From contig MDYQ01000021.1 in the NCBI GenBank assembly GCA_003024175.1, positions 1-64,000 of the forward strand: a stretch of DNA of 64,000 nucleotides, written 5' to 3'. The notes under the pieces were generated by a model, which was not told the origin of the DNA, ran no database searches, and saw nothing but the letters and a program-made list of their open reading frames with translations. Shown piece by piece: positions 14,095 through 26,571 of this stretch; the stretch's first letter is position 1, and each line of letters opens with the position of its first letter. Origin of the DNA: Planoprotostelium fungivorum (taxonomy: Eukaryota; Evosea; Variosea; Cavosteliida; Cavosteliaceae). A program made the translations under genes and the position numbers.

Positions 14095-17000
14095 TCATCT
14101 CGTCAACACGATCACCTGGTTCTTAACCGGCTTCGATCTGGACGTCAATTGAATCGTATTGACTGAGAACTTCTTCCCGGGGACGGGTAGGGTGAAGGTC
14201 ACACGATTGGGTGCCACCTGTGGCATCTGTTAGCAGGCTCGTCCTCTATAAATGCATCCGGGATGATTGATGGTGATGGATGATCGATGCATGATGAAAG
14301 TCATTTCATTCTTCTCACCGTGTTTCGGTACATCAATTTCTTCAGCATGGTCTGAAGGAAATCAGCCGCAGGTGAAAAGAACTTGTTGATGTCTAATCTT
14401 GTCCTCTGTCCCACTTGTAATTGCACATCGAATCGCATGGAGGGAAGTTCTATGAAGGAGATGGTGAAACGAGAGGACACCTGGTGAAATCAGAAATAAA
14501 ATGAAATAAAATCGTTCACCTCGGTGGAAGTGTACAGGAGGGCTCTACCACTGAGGTGCTCCAATCTGACGGAGATATTCACGGGAACTGTTTTATTTTC
14601 ATTTATTGTTTACAGTCGTATGATGAATAGAAAGTGAGAATCGAGATGATAGAACGTGAGAAATGAAAAGAGTGTATAGAATGAATGTCTTCTCATGTCA
14701 CCTGTGACTCCCAGCATCTGCAGATGCGTAGACAACTTCAAGTGAAATTTCCCATTGTAGACGACGTCTGCCTCTCCCACCAGCTCACCGTGTTCGGTTC
14801 TGATGCAAGACACTTCGCCAAAGTGGAACATGTCATCACCCAGATGAATGTCTTCGATGTTGATTTCCCCCTACTCGAATCAATTGATTGACATCTACAC
14901 GCCATCTCACGAGATAATCTGGCTTCTTGATGCGGCTGAATTTTTTCATGAGAACGGCCTTGAATTTGAATTGTAAACCGGTGGAGGGTTGTAGATGCTT
15001 CTGGAAGATCTGTGACAGGGCCAGATTGAACCAGTGACATTTCTCTCCCTGGAAGACTGGGATCCTGGGAAGGAGAAGGGGTGAGCTCCTCTTGCACTTT
15101 GGAATCTCTTCTTCTATCAATCGGATCCATTCCTGAGACGTGTCAGAAGGTGCCTCGTTGTAGATGAAGACACGTCTCATTGTAGACGGACAGATGGTAG
15201 AGAAATCGTGATACGTTGTAGATCGACGTATCGAAATTTCTGTGGAATCTCTTATCACCTGAACCAGATTGGAATTGTCGTTCTTGTCTTCCGTTCGTAG
15301 CGAAATTCCGCAGACAAAAGAATTCTGACCGATGCCTCCCTCGATGGGATCCGTCGTATTCGCGATGAATACGTTACCCCTGCCCTCGTAAGTTCCGCGG
15401 AATCTCCGCGGATCTTCCTCACCTCCGATGGTTGCTGAGGATCTGAAACCCGTTTTCACCCACAGAATGAACCGAACAATCTTCCAAATCAACTAATCCA
15501 ACACAATCGATCGCTTGCTGTCTCTCGTCACGACAGATTCATTTTTCTCCACAGAAGAGTCTCACCTTATCGTTATCGAAGAAGGTCAATAGACCGGATC
15601 GTAAGGTGAAGAAGAAGCTCCTCCATCCCTTCAAGGTCTTCGCTTCCAGCCAGCCCTCCTTCCTGGGATGGGGTACACTCTGGGAAATTGGGTAATCCCC
15701 GGGAATCTCCACGATGGTGGTGGGAACGACCACGTTGACCGTGGCGGTAGTGTCCGGGAGGGTCGCGGTAACTACCGTGGCGTCTCGGAGGAGGGTGGGA
15801 GGGGGTGGGGCTGAGGGGGGAGCGGATGCGACGGGTGCCGACGAAGGTTTGACGGGGGTGGGAGGAGCGCTCTTTGCGGTGGCTTTTGTGTGTGAGAAAA
15901 AAGGGAGGGAGTGGGATTCGAAACGAAGCTCACCAGAGGCGTGGACTCGGTCTGGCATGATGGGAACGGGGATGCTGCTCGACTGCTGGGGCAGGGCAGG
16001 GGCGGTGAAGCTATTTTTAGACGACATGAGGTCCTGTCGTCCGATGAGTATCGAAATTTCTGAGAGAATTCTCACTTCATCTTCGAACGTCTTATCGGTG
16101 GTGACTGATGAAGTGAGGTCATCGTGATCGGTGTCGCTGAGGTTTCCAGATAGAGACAGGGTGGAGCTGATGGGGTGTAGTATGGGCTCTTCAGTCTCTT
16201 CTTCAGTGAAGGAAGATTTCGTCTGCAGCGATCCGGCGGAATTACTCCTCTTCATTTCCGTCGGAACCTCCGATGGAGCTGGCGTGGAGATCTGATGGGA
16301 AATATTACGTACGGTTACGTCGGAGAATCGGAAAATCTCACCTTCTGCGAATCTGACATGACGGAGGGTTTGGGAGGGAGGGGAGGAGGCATCATTCCCA
16401 CCGAAATTTTCCCGGAAATATCTTCATCACGTGGTAGACCGCCGGGTATGAAGGAAGAATGACGGTAAGAAGGAACGGAGGTAGAAGAGGCCAGTGGGCT
16501 GGGTGCAGACGACTCAGATATGGTTGTCATGGCTACATCGTTTGACGACTGGATGGCTTTCTGTATGAGATCCATCCACAGTTGGCCGTCGCCCTCGTCT
16601 GAAGCTCGGATGATGCATTCTGAGGAATTTCCTGGGAATTTGGCGGATTTGAGGGTTTCGCCTTTGAGACCTGGCGGGTTGTAGTGAGTCGAATGGAGGA
16701 TTGAGATTCATCATGATGTGTGATCGTCGATCGTGTGTGGATGAGGGAGGATGTGCGCTCGTTTTCGATCGAAATGGTGTTGAATGTCTATACGATTGAA
16801 GATGATGTGAAGAGGGATGAGACCATGATGGAAGGGGTGACTTCTCACCTTTGTCACTGTAGATGGTTTTCTTATGAGGATGATACAACATGAAGCAGAA
16901 TCCCTTCTTGTCTACTACCTTCTGTTCGATAGCACATTCGTTGAGTACCACTATGCCAAAACAATCTTCCTTCTGTGACAACAGGTGAGCTCATTAGACG

Positions 17001-17653
17001 TTCGAAGGCGAGACAGACCTTTTCAGATTGGTAATAGATGAGCTTGCCAGGTTTGAGAACGACCCAACGATTCCACCACACATTGAGAGAGCCTCTGATC
17101 TTGAGCCAACCACTTCTGTATGTCTCGTCGATCTGGTTGACGGAACCTTTCACGAGTCACTCTGAGTTATACTCGGTTGGGGTGATATGATATGGATTAA
17201 GAGATGTGCACCTCCGCCTCTCCTTCTGTTCCTGATGGCGGCGGCGAGTGGGTCTGTCACTCTCAAATCCTTCTTTTTCTTTTCTGCCAGAGGTCCATCC
17301 AATGGAATGGCAGCCAGTGCCGCCAATGCTTCTGGTGGAGCTTCACTCTGTCTTCTGTCAGAGACTACCATCCTCCATACATTCTATCGTACGTCTGGAT
17401 TCACCATTACCGTCGGCAACGGTTCAGAATCGGTCGAAGACGAGTTGTTCATTCTCGATGCATCCTTCTTGTCTAATGAGTCGGAATCATCTGGAGGAGC
17501 CAGATAGACGTTGTTGTCCGGATTAGAAGGGTGGACTAGCGATTCGACCACCGAGATCTTGTGCTTTATGACAAAGACTGCTCCGAAGTAGAGGCCTGCG
17601 AGACCACTCACGACTCCCAGCAGCCAGACGAAGAAGAAGAGGAAGAATCCCAT
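14095..17653 (-). CDS. TEX2/Nvj2-like lipid-transfer protein (TM-PH-SMP)
   Basis: The N-terminus carries one strong TM helix (FFLFFFVWLLGVVSGLAGLY, residues 3-25). A PH domain follows, split by introns: SGWLKIRGSLNVWWNRW with beta-1/2, then CFMLYHPHKKTIYS, closing with the helix DGQLWMDLIQKAI. A Ser/Pro-rich linker leads to a second PH-like start (KEGWLEAKTLKGWRSFFFTL). The C-terminal 200 residues (14.1-15.1 kb) read as an SMP domain: WFNLALSQIFQKHL, FELPSMRFDVQL-type strand, LDINKFFSP and KKLMYRNTV. This TM-PH-SMP order is that of TEX2/HT008 and yeast Nvj2, which move lipids at ER contact sites. The protein is probably ER-anchored. Exon edges in the linker are uncertain. A divergent ~200-bp gap separates it from CSL4. 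Confidence 0.8.
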
Positions 17654-17852
17654 GTGTGGAAGATGCTGACGGCAGTTCTAGCGAAAATGAAAATAAACCC
17701 CAGAAATTCCTCTGACCTGATCATCAGATCACATCGCATTTGAACAGACGGAAAGTGATGCAGAACGGAAACCAGAGTCTCGTCTGTCCAGGTGTGTATC
17801 ATAAATGATTCGATCAACTGTTAGGATGGATGTCAGATCATCAATCGTGAAG

Positions 17853-18627
17853 ATGTACTCACGATTTGGAACAGGAGAACGCCTAGGACACACAGATACT
17901 TTTGAATCTGGAGAAGGAACATATATCCTGGGTAATTACGTTCATGCCTCCGTCATTGGTGCCAGAGAGGAAACGGCTGGGAAAGACGGAGGGAAGACGT
18001 TACTGAGCGTGAAGAAAGAGAAAGAACCTTCCATCGTCCCTGACATCAAATCCATCGTCACAGCCAGAGTACGTCCACGATTATCATCACATCCTCCATC
18101 ACAAATCATCCGAATCACTCATTCGATCGTAGGTCACGAGAGTCAACCCAAGATTCGTCAACGTGTCGATCCTCTGCGTCGGTGATCGAGTTCTCAGAGA
18201 GCCTTTCGCTGGCATGATCAGGTGCATTCGTCCATCACATCACCATCATCTCACCGTCTATAGACAACAGGACGTAAGAGCTACGGAGATCGATAAAGTA
18301 GAGATCTACAAATGCTTCAGACCTGGGGACATCGTCCTGGCCGAAGTGGTGAGTCGTAATCTTTCGTGCCGTTCTACAACGTGACAGATCTCTCTCGGTG
18401 ACTCACGATCGTACTTTTTGTCCACGGCAAAGAACGAATTGGGCGTCATCTTTGCAAAGAGTGTGGCAGGTGAGACATTCATCATGATGAAGAGATGGAG
18501 AGATGAAGAAGTGGAAGATGATGAGCTGAGATATATGACAGGTGCCACGATGGTCCCAACTAGCTGGGAGTCCATGATGTGTCCGAAGACGAAAACAAAA
18601 GAATTTAGAAAAGTTGCCAAGGTATAA
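17853..18627 (+). CDS. csl4: exosome complex subunit CSL4 (EXOSC1)
   Basis: Cap subunit of the RNA exosome in nucleus and cytoplasm, binding RNA through an S1 fold. Five exons (17853-18068, 18133-18221, 18264-18348, 18388-18469, 18542-18627) join in frame to about 185 aa, the usual size. The N-terminal GERLGHT...GTYILGNYVHASVIG matches the CSL4 barrel. VTRVNPRFVNVSILCVGD, the VRATEIDKVEIYKCFRPGD stretch and VISLGDSRSYFLSTA form the S1 domain. The C-terminus EFRKVAKV is family-typical. The start at 17853 gives the expected short leader before GERL. It converges with the cyclophilin gene 187 bp downstream. Confidence 0.93.
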
Positions 18628-18813
18628 ACGAGTTTCGGTCTGTTTGCATTTGCAGAAATGTTTGCATGAGGGCGCCTCATTGTCATCGAGTATCAATGTG
18701 AATTGCACCACTGTCACTCTACTTCAAACGAAGACTGATCTGCTGAACACGACACAGTGTCTCAGACGTTGAGAGGTGATGCATCAGATGTTCGTCATTT
18801 ATTCGCGAAGCAA

Positions 18814-19486
18814 TTAGTCCAGCTGACCACAGTCTTCGATCTCGACGGGCATCGATGTTCTTCCGCTGGAAGATCCAACCTATTTTCGCCGTTAGATCGT
18901 CCATCATGTTTCCATCTCTAACCTTCTCGGCCGCCTTGATGAACTCGTAACCCTCTACCACCTTTCCGAACACGGTGTGCTTACCGTCCAGCCATGATGT
19001 GGCGGCAGTGCAGATGAAGAACTGGGAACCATTGGCTGTGATCGTCACATCAGATCACAACCACGATAATGGGCGATTAGATGAAACTCACTGTTAGGTC
19101 CTGCGTTGGCCATGGAGAGTGTTCCAGCTCCGAGGTGCTTCAGTGTGAAATTCTCGTCAGGGAAGGTTCTTCCATAGATGGATTCACCACCGGTTCCATT
19201 TCCTGCGGTGAAGTCTCCTCCCTGGCACATGAAGCCGGGAATGACACGATGGAACTTGCTGCCCTTGAAATGGAGTGGCTTTCTGGCCAAGCCAACACCC
19301 TTCTCACCGGTGCAGAGAGCTCTGAAGTTCTCAGCCGTCTTAGGGACTACGTCAGAGCGCAGCTGAGGAGTTTCAGAAGATGATGAGAAAATGGATGGGC
19401 GATGGACGAACCTCCATGACGACTCTACCAGTCTTTTTGCCGCCGATGGCAAGGTCGAAGAAGACTCTGGGAAGCTTTGAGGTCAT
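18814..19486 (-). CDS. cyclophilin A-type peptidyl-prolyl isomerase
   Basis: Four exons, 19412-19486, 19092-19362, 18923-19035 and 18814-18879, join in frame to a single-domain cyclophilin of about 175 aa. Visible conserved parts are [53 protein letters not shown], the [10 protein letters not shown] loop, [30 protein letters not shown] and the end IEDCGQLD. The catalytic Arg (FHRVIPGF), Phe, Gln (MCQGG) and the cyclosporin-contact Trp (SWLDGKH) are all present. There is no signal peptide or targeting tail, so it is predicted cytosolic. All residues for isomerase activity are intact. Confidence 0.95.
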
Positions 19487-19585
19487 TTTGATGATGTGAT
19501 CGTTGTTTGTAATGGTGTTGTTGTGGTTGGTGACGTCAAACAACGGGACCAACGGCGAATTGAGGGAAAATTTCGACCAAACAAG

Positions 19586-20447
19586 ATGGAGAGCAAACTG
19601 GAAGACTACGATGAAGAGGAGGTAGACGATTCACATGACCGCGTGAGTTGTCACTCTCATTGATCACTTCCAAGAAATATGCGATTGATGTTGATATCCA
19701 AGATCTTCGAACAAGCCCGAAACTATCTTCTGTATTATGCAAAAGATCCTCTCGGATTCCCTTCTTATACCAAAGTTCAAGGAGCATGGACTTTTGATGA
19801 ACCAATCTCACGAGATCAACTAGAGGCACTCGATGCAGGGCGTAGCAGAGACAAGCTTTGGATCATCATTTTTCTCAATCTCGTTGCCGTCGTGTTCATT
19901 CCAATTGGCATCGGTGATGATCCTCACATTCAACGATTCTCACACTCATTTCACTCTCATCACTCTGTCCATCTTTCTATTCTTCTCACTTCCCCCAGTT
20001 CTTCTGGGCATCGATCAATTCCGCACTTCGTTATCATTCCTCGGCATCTTCATCATGGTCCTCGGCACCATCGTCGGCTCTATCCTCTTCCACTTTTGGA
20101 CGGGGAGGGCTCTCGGCTTCAAACGTAAGACGTACGAACCAGGCTACCACTGCTGCATCATCGGTCGAACCGATGATCGCAATGGAGTCATTTACGCCTA
20201 CGGCAAGGTACTGTCTGCTCTCCGTCTGCGTACATACTCATTCCATCAGGTCACAAGATTTCTCGGCGAACAGACAAAGTTTCATCTCGAAAAGATGACG
20301 GAGCTGTCGGGGGTGCAGAAGCTGGAGCTGCACGTCCCTCTACCTTTCAGAGAGCACCCTCTAAAGAGGATCGTACCTGTACCAGACGAATTGGTGGAAG
20401 ACTTGGTCGAGTGTCTGAATGGACTGGGGTGCAGACGTAAGCAGTGA
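19586..20447 (+). CDS. hypothetical two-TM membrane protein
   Basis: Four exons (19586-19642, 19703-19913, 19999-20207, 20250-20447) join in frame to about 224 aa. An acidic N-terminus (MESKLEDYDEEEVDDS) is followed by a soluble segment with aromatic residues. Two hydrophobic helices come next: LWIIIFLNLVAVVFIPIGI, and after a short polar loop LSFLGIFIMVLGTIVGSILF. The C-terminal ~90 residues are soluble and basic/charged, with two Cys (YHCCIIGR). I do not recognise the family. The second intron splits the loop between the helices. It shares an intergenic gap of about 100 bp with the divergent cyclophilin gene. Confidence 0.7.
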
Positions 20448-20654
20448 AAGTGTCTTGTATATAAAAGTCTGGATTTTGAGATGAGATTCTAATGGCAGAA
20501 TATAGACCTGACTCTGTCGTCTTCTCAGTCTTCTGCACCAATGATGTTGCAAAGAGTACCTCCTTCGACGTTGGCATTGTAGATTGAAGAGGAAATTCTC
20601 AATTGAGATGGTTTCGGTGAACGAGCAGGAGGACGACGAGGAAGAGAGCAAAAT

Positions 20655-20725
20655 AGCGAAGGTAGGTTTCGATCCTACGACCTTGGGGTTATGAGCCCCA
20701 CACGCTTCCACTGCGCCACTTCGCT
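20655..20725 (-). tRNA. initiator tRNA-Met (CAU)
   Basis: Folds as a tRNA without intron: acceptor AGCGAAG/CTTCGCT, anticodon loop CTCATAA with CAT. Three features mark it as the initiator rather than elongator: an A1:U72 pair, consecutive G:C pairs at the base of the anticodon stem, and a T-loop ATCGAAA (A54) instead of TTC. It stands alone between two protein genes. Confidence 0.9.
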
Positions 20726-20895
20726 TGGTGTTCATTCTTTCGAATTTATCTACATGGATGCGTGATTTAGCGTGATACTTGGGAGCGAGAAAACAGAGTT
20801 AACGTTCGCTCATTTGAAGACATAGTTGACGAATTTGAATCGTGACAACACACACTCGCCCTCCACTGCCAATTCAAAAGTGACACCGAAGATCA

Positions 20896-23343
20896 TCATG
20901 ACAGCGTATATACATCGACAGACTTGTCTTCTCCTCCCGCCCACAGGACGCTCTTGTCTGCGCTCCATCTCAGATCGTGATATCTAACTGCAGCCATCTC
21001 GTTTCCTCTCAGTGCCGCCGTTTTGACTCCAGTTAAGAGGTCTAAGACATAGAGGCCACCCAGAGAGGCCACGACAACCTTCGTGTTGGTGGGACCGATG
21101 GCCACCTTTAGAATGCCAGTGTTGTCCACAGTCGATCTCTTCACGGCAGGGCGGTCCAATTTTCTGATGTCCCAGACGGCGACGGTGGAGTCAAGAGAGA
21201 CAGAGACCATGGAGAACTCGTGCGTGTCGATGCATGTGACCATCTTGTCGTGTGCGATGATCTTGCCAGTGCTATTAGGGACGCCAAAAGAGCTGGCTGA
21301 AGAAGATAGACGAGAGTCCCAGAGCTTGATGGAACAATCTTTCGAAGCAGAGAGGAAGAGTCCGGGCAAGATGGGATGTTCGGTCAGACATGTGATGATG
21401 TCGTCGTGCTCTTCGTAGGAGATGAGTGGTGTGAGTTTGTTGAAACTACCGGAACTTGTGTCGTAGACGCGAACCTGTGAGATGGTTGGATGATTGATGT
21501 GATACGTGAATGATTAACAAACCTTCTCTCGCTCTCCCGTGTTCTTCATGGACTCACCAGTGACGAAGAGACGTTTCGAATCATTTGTATTCAATGCCTG
21601 TTCATTCCATCAGCATGTCAAGATCTCGAGGTTTCAATTTGTCAATATTATCATTATTGAAGATAAGAATATAAAGAAGTATCTCTGATAGACATTGTTG
21701 CGGTATCCATCCGAGGTGGGCCCTCTCCTCGTCATCCAAAAGACGTTTCGTTTCGAATAGAAAAAACAAGGGCCCACCCGGGATTGAACCGGGGACCTGC
21801 CGGACTGCAGCCGGATGCTCTACCACTGAGCTATGGACCCGTTGTGTATAGTTCGAATGTATAATGTATGCCAACAATATGGTAGATTCTACATGTTTCA
21901 CCTTCACGCAGCTGACGAGTTTGACGGTGTCTCTCTCCATAATACCCTTTTGAACCCATCCACTCTTCTCGTTCAGATTGTAACAGACGACCGCCGCGCT
22001 GTTCTTAGCGTCTCTGGGGATTCCACAGACGTACATCGCCTGTTCGAATGAGATGATGGATGAGAAGACGACTCACCTTCTGAGATGCCGATACGTCTAT
22101 GGCACATGCGTAATGCTTTGCCATCTGAATCTTGTCTTTCACCTGAGCAAATGTGAATATCGAATTGAAACGATAAAATACATTTCACCTTTCTATCTTT
22201 GCTCCACGAGATGATGGTACCATCGTTCGAGGAGCTGACCATAGTGTCTCTCAGCTGTTGCATCTCAATCCAATTTCAATATCGAAGACGATCACCTTAT
22301 CGCAAGCCATGGCATAGATGATACCGTTGTGTTCTTGCGTACTACTGGTCATCATCAACTGTGTTCCCGCCAAACCTGTACGACGCGTGAGACTGTTAAT
22401 TCCACACGACCGAAATCCTTCGTGAAATATTTCACCTCTCTCGATGGGTTTGTCCCATCCCAAATTCTCACGAATGTAGGTCAAGTCGTATTCGAAGATC
22501 TACAACGTTGTAGACGAGTTCTCTCGTATCACATCATCACCTCTTCCTTCACATGATGATCGATTGCCGTTTTGAGAGTTTGGATGGCCGTTGGATCACA
22601 CTTTTCGCTGAGGAGGCTGAGACACATCTCAACTGTCTTGCCCAGCATGGTGACGGCTGCACATCTCGTCTCTTGCTTCTGAACAAGAGCCGTCATCGTG
22701 ACGACGGCACCTGTTTCGATGTTTAGTCGCGAGATCGTCAGTCCGATGGACAATCGGATGAGATATGATCACGTGTGACATCGACCAATTCCATCTTGAC
22801 CAAGACGGCAAAACATTCTGCTTGACACAAAATATCCATTCGATCCACGTCCAAAGGTCTTTTCGCAGCCACCACCTGCAGGAATTTAAGAGGATGGAAG
22901 ATGATGATTGCGATGGAACCAAACCTGAAGAATGTGTGGAACGAGACCATCTCTCAATGCAAATCGAACAGGCTCACTCAATCTGTGAACGATTTAGAAG
23001 ATGACCTGGAAAATGTTTACCTAGCCATCACGGCAAAGTAGGGCAGAAGTGAACGACCGTTGTGCAGAGCCTCTGCGTCGAACAATATGTTTTCAAACTC
23101 TTGACACAGAGTCTGTGGTTGGAAAGACTCCATGTTTGGAATGAGATTATTGATCTCGGTAGCCACTTGGTCTACCGATTTTCCCTCTTCAATCTGACGC
23201 AGGATCTGTCCGTAGTCTCTCTTGATCTCTACTCGTGTGGAGCTGTTACGATACTGTCCTGTGAGCTGATTGAGGAGTGTGATGACTTCTTTAGCCATAG
23301 GAAGCTCATCAGGAGTCAATTCGATGTCTATATTGATCCTCAT
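20896..23343 (-). CDS. ARM/HEAT-WD40 repeat protein
   Basis: The N-terminal half (23.34-22.5 kb) is all-helical with ARM/HEAT-like character (MAKEVITLLNQLTGQYR..., VTMLGKTVEMCLSLL). The C-terminal half has WD40 blades: VSSSNDGTIISWSKDRK, FLSASKDCSIKLWDSRL, MVSVSLDSTVAVWDIRK, ending AGGEDKSVDVYTLS. I joined the halves because exon ...HHVKEE (donor near 22530) and exon IFEYDLTYIREN (near 22500) are in phase 0 with a normal 45-nt intron; two separate genes remain possible. Its role is likely scaffolding. One intron (about 21600-21894) is unusually long and holds a tRNA-Cys gene on the same strand. Confidence 0.65.
21770..21840 (-). tRNA. tRNA-Cys (GCA), nested in an intron
   Basis: Acceptor GGGTCCA pairs with TGGGCCC, the D-arm reads GCTCAGTGGTAGAGC, the anticodon loop CTGCAGT carries GCA, and the T-arm is CCCGGTTCAATCCCGGG. 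It lies inside an intron of the WD40-repeat gene in the same orientation. Confidence 0.92.
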
Positions 23344-23695
23344 CTGTTTGAGGTGGTGACGATGGTGTGATGATCCAAATTCTCGGTGGATTCGCGAGAA
23401 CGGCAGTCTACAACCGAAACAGTGTGAGCCTGCACGATCGATCAGCTAACCAAGCTTCAGTCCTTCAATCTTTCACCCAAGAAGACAGGCTATTGGTGAT
23501 AGAAAGCGCTCATATATATTGGTCTAAATTCGCGAGACTTCATGTCGTGGCTCTTATTGCATCAACTACAAGATGAGAGACCCATATACACGTGTCGATG
23601 CATTTATAAGACATCGTACATCTTGTGGCGCAGGTTCCACCGTCACTGCACTCGTCATCCACCGCGATCTGAGACCTCATCCAGTCCAAACAACG
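23344..23695. promoter_or_regulatory. intergenic gap upstream of the ARM/WD40 gene
   Basis: About 350 bp between the CCZ1 stop and the next gene's start, both on the minus strand. It holds the CCZ1 3' end and presumably the promoter of the ARM/WD40 gene. I see no RNA gene or repeat; a TATATATT run lies at about 23512-23520. Confidence 0.35.
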
Positions 23696-25655
23696 TCATC
23701 GAGCGAAGGTTCCTGCCCTAAATTTGAAGGCCAATTCAACCACATTGATCGGCACTCCATCCACATGACAGACATAAAACTCCCATTCCTCGCTCATCCT
23801 CCTGATCATGAATCAGAATGTGGATCAGTCTCATCATCAGGAATACATAAAAATCTCACCCGATAACCCAATAACTGGTTGTAGAATTGAAAGACTCTTC
23901 CAGAGCCAATTTGACTCCGTATTCAGCGAAATTCTTCTCCTTATCTCTTCTCAAACCCTGATTCATTTTCAATTGCATTCGTCACCCTTCTGTCGACACT
24001 CACCGGTAACTTGAGACGTAGCAAGTTCTTCAGAAAGTTTCTCATCGTCAAGCAAGTCTGATAGAAGCAAGCTGTTCCCGTCAGCGGCAGTTGATATCTC
24101 CACCTCACCCTTCAATGGCGCCAGATCTGGTCCAGTGTGCAACATCGGTACGATCATCGTCCCTTGATTCTCGTGATAATAGAAGTAGTGCATGATACCA
24201 GAGTGGCTCGAAGGTGTAGGATGCTTGTCCCTCTTCGATTCTTCAGGAAGGCTCTCGGGTGGCATCTCTTCCAAGAGAGAAATGGATGTGGAAGAGCCCA
24301 TCTTCTCTAACGATCTGACAACTTCATTGTCTGAAGACATCTTCACGATCGTATCGTAGAGAGCTTCAGTGTACCAGGGATCAAGTTGTCTGTCAAAGAT
24401 GTAAGACCGCGTCACATCATCGTCCATCGTGATCGCGATGATCCATCGAGATCAACTCACCCGTCCGGTGGTGTCCATTCTTTCATGAGAAGACAGAGTA
24501 CCAATGAACCAGAACGAACGATGGCCAGATACTTCTTATTCTGATGGATCGACATACTGTGATCGTTCTCTGCTACCTCCACATAACCTCGGCTGTACAC
24601 GTCATAGACGGAGAGGCTCACGTTCGCAGCTCCTGCACCCACACGATCAGACCATCAGACGTCTTGTACTCTTACCGTCAGCTCTCGATATTTCGAATTG
24701 ATTGGGTCGACTGAAGATGGGGATGAGATCGTTGTAGAGGCAGTAGCGATAGACTTCTTTGGTGTCGATCAAGTCCAAGTGAGAGTGAACGACTACTCCC
24801 TGATAGAATAAAACTGAACCGCTGGGTAGACAAACACGGCTGTCATCCTGAAGAATTCAACTTGAAAATTGGGACGGGTTAATCACCATGTACAGCTCGG
24901 CATCAGATCTTCCGGACACTTCGAGACTGCTCATCCAGAGTCCCAATTTCTCGTGAACGGATTGGGACGTCTGACGGTACGGTACACCTCTGACGAAAGT
25001 GGAGAAGAAGAGGTGCAATCGGTTCTCTGTGGATTGAATTCAGTTAACCATTGATCTGAAAAACTCACCTGAAGAGATCTCTCTGAAGATCTTGGCCACT
25101 GCACGATTCAAACTGTGACGAACAGACGTGACGAGTGCGGGAGGCTTATCTCCCGCATCTCTTAAAACGATCTCTTCGGATTACATCAGAGATGTAATCA
25201 AAGAGCACGGTGTTCACCGATGTCCCCAAATGCGAATGTGATGAAGCCAAACAATTCGTCGAGAACGTGTTCGACGAGGTAATCAGATTCGATGTTGGGC
25301 AACATCAGAATCAGCAGACACCCGCGCATGATGACATAAGAAACTCGAACGGCCTGGCCTTCAGGCGATTGAAAGCAGACGGTACGAATCTGTTGATCTT
25401 CAACAGACGTCATCTATAGACACCCACCGCTTGTGCTGCAAAATCCCACACGATGTCTCTCATTCCCAAGAATAATCCAGCTTTACTCTGTTGCGTTTCA
25501 CCTGCAGGATATGCGTAGAGAACCTGTACGAGCTTCAGCTTACAGGGACGATGCATCATCTCCACCTCTTTACCGGTGGCTTCTTCAGCTTTGAGATCTT
25601 TGACAGCATCCAAAATCATGAATAGATTCTGGAGCTTGCCACCTGTGTTGTCCAT
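23696..25655 (-). CDS. ccz1: CCZ1 homologue (Mon1-Ccz1 Rab7 GEF subunit)
   Basis: The N-terminal longin-like part (LQNLFMILDAVKDLKAEE, then KLVQVLYAYPAGETQQSKAGLFLGMRDIVWDF) fits the CCZ1 opening, where a 'FYHP' segment precedes the same amphipathic helix. The middle (QAVRVSYVIMRGCLLILMLPNIES...) is a longin-type sheet. The C-terminal SYWVIGRMSEEWEFYVCHV matches the CCZ1 'DYWVVGKKSDRRELYVIL' block and ends soon after, as in the family. CCZ1 pairs with MON1 to activate Rab7 on late endosomes. About eight introns; the internal exon edges at 24.4-25.2 kb are approximate. Confidence 0.72.
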
Positions 25656-25745
25656 CTCATCGTTAGTAAATGAGATGAGCTAAACCGCTCGACTCTTCGC
25701 GGAAAATTTCCCTGCAACAACAGATCGCATCGCAACATCCTATCA

Positions 25746-26571
25746 ATGAGTGGCTCAAACATCAACCTAGAATTCATCCCCTCTGTCTTCTCTAATCGTG
25801 CGACGCCTGCTCCACCTCCTACGAATTCAGCGTCATGGTTCTCCGGTGGCGCCAGTAATGCGTCAGCACCTGCGAATCAAGGAATGTTCGCCAACTTCTT
25901 CAACCCACCCGCTCAGAGAGAACAATCTATGCTCGAAGATCTATCCAACGAGTTCTCCATGTCATATACGAAGGTAGAGGGACTTGGGGTGTGCCAACTG
26001 ACGATGGGATAGAGATTGTTATGTTTCGGTGTCCTCTTTTCGATCGGACTGTTGTTCTGCTTTCTGGTGAGAGTCAATCTGTCATCATATCATTGGTTCA
26101 TCGAGGACAGTCTACGTGGATGATTCTTTCTCCTAGAACGTTCGCAAAATTTTATACTCTGGGGACTCTGTGTATTCTCTTCAGGTATTATTGCATCAGT
26201 ACCCACCAATTCATGTCCTTCAGTACCTTCTTCCTGGTCAGTCCGAAGGCACAATTGAAGAGACTGTTCGATCCCAGTCGATTTGTTGCTGCGATGGCTT
26301 ATCTGGTCTCCATGCTCGCCACGTTGTGGGCCGCTCTCATCGTGAGCGCACCTCTACATCATCTAAACCCAATCATCATCATCCTTCATCTCCTCTTTAT
26401 GAAATTTATTCTATCGTGGATAATCATTCCTGTCCACAGAAACAAAGCACGGGGCTGACTCTCATCTTGGTCATCGTCCAGTTCTGTTCCGCCCTTTGGT
26501 ACGGAGCAAGCTATATCCCCTTCGCTCAGAGTTGCCTGAGATCATCTGCTTCTACGGTCCTCCCCATATAA
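25746..26571 (+). CDS. SFT2-family vesicle transport protein
   Basis: A Ser/Ala/Pro-rich cytosolic N-terminus (residues 1-60) is followed by the SFT2 four-helix core: MSYTKRLLCFGVLFSIGLLFCF, FAKFYTLGTLCILFSTFFLV, the PKAQLKRLFDPSR loop that defines the family, a third helix MAYLVSMLATLWAALI and a last helix with the signature LWYGASYIPFA. SFT2 proteins act in retrograde endosome-to-Golgi traffic. Five exons; introns at about 25974-26012, 26061-26135, 26185-26220 and 26344-26441. Its stop lies only 28 bp from the stop of the convergent protease gene. Confidence 0.88.

Noticed and set aside
15714-16127. Gly/Val-rich plus-strand frame of 137 codons
   Set aside because: Antisense to the Pro/Ser-rich linker of the TEX2-like gene; Pro codons read backwards give Gly.
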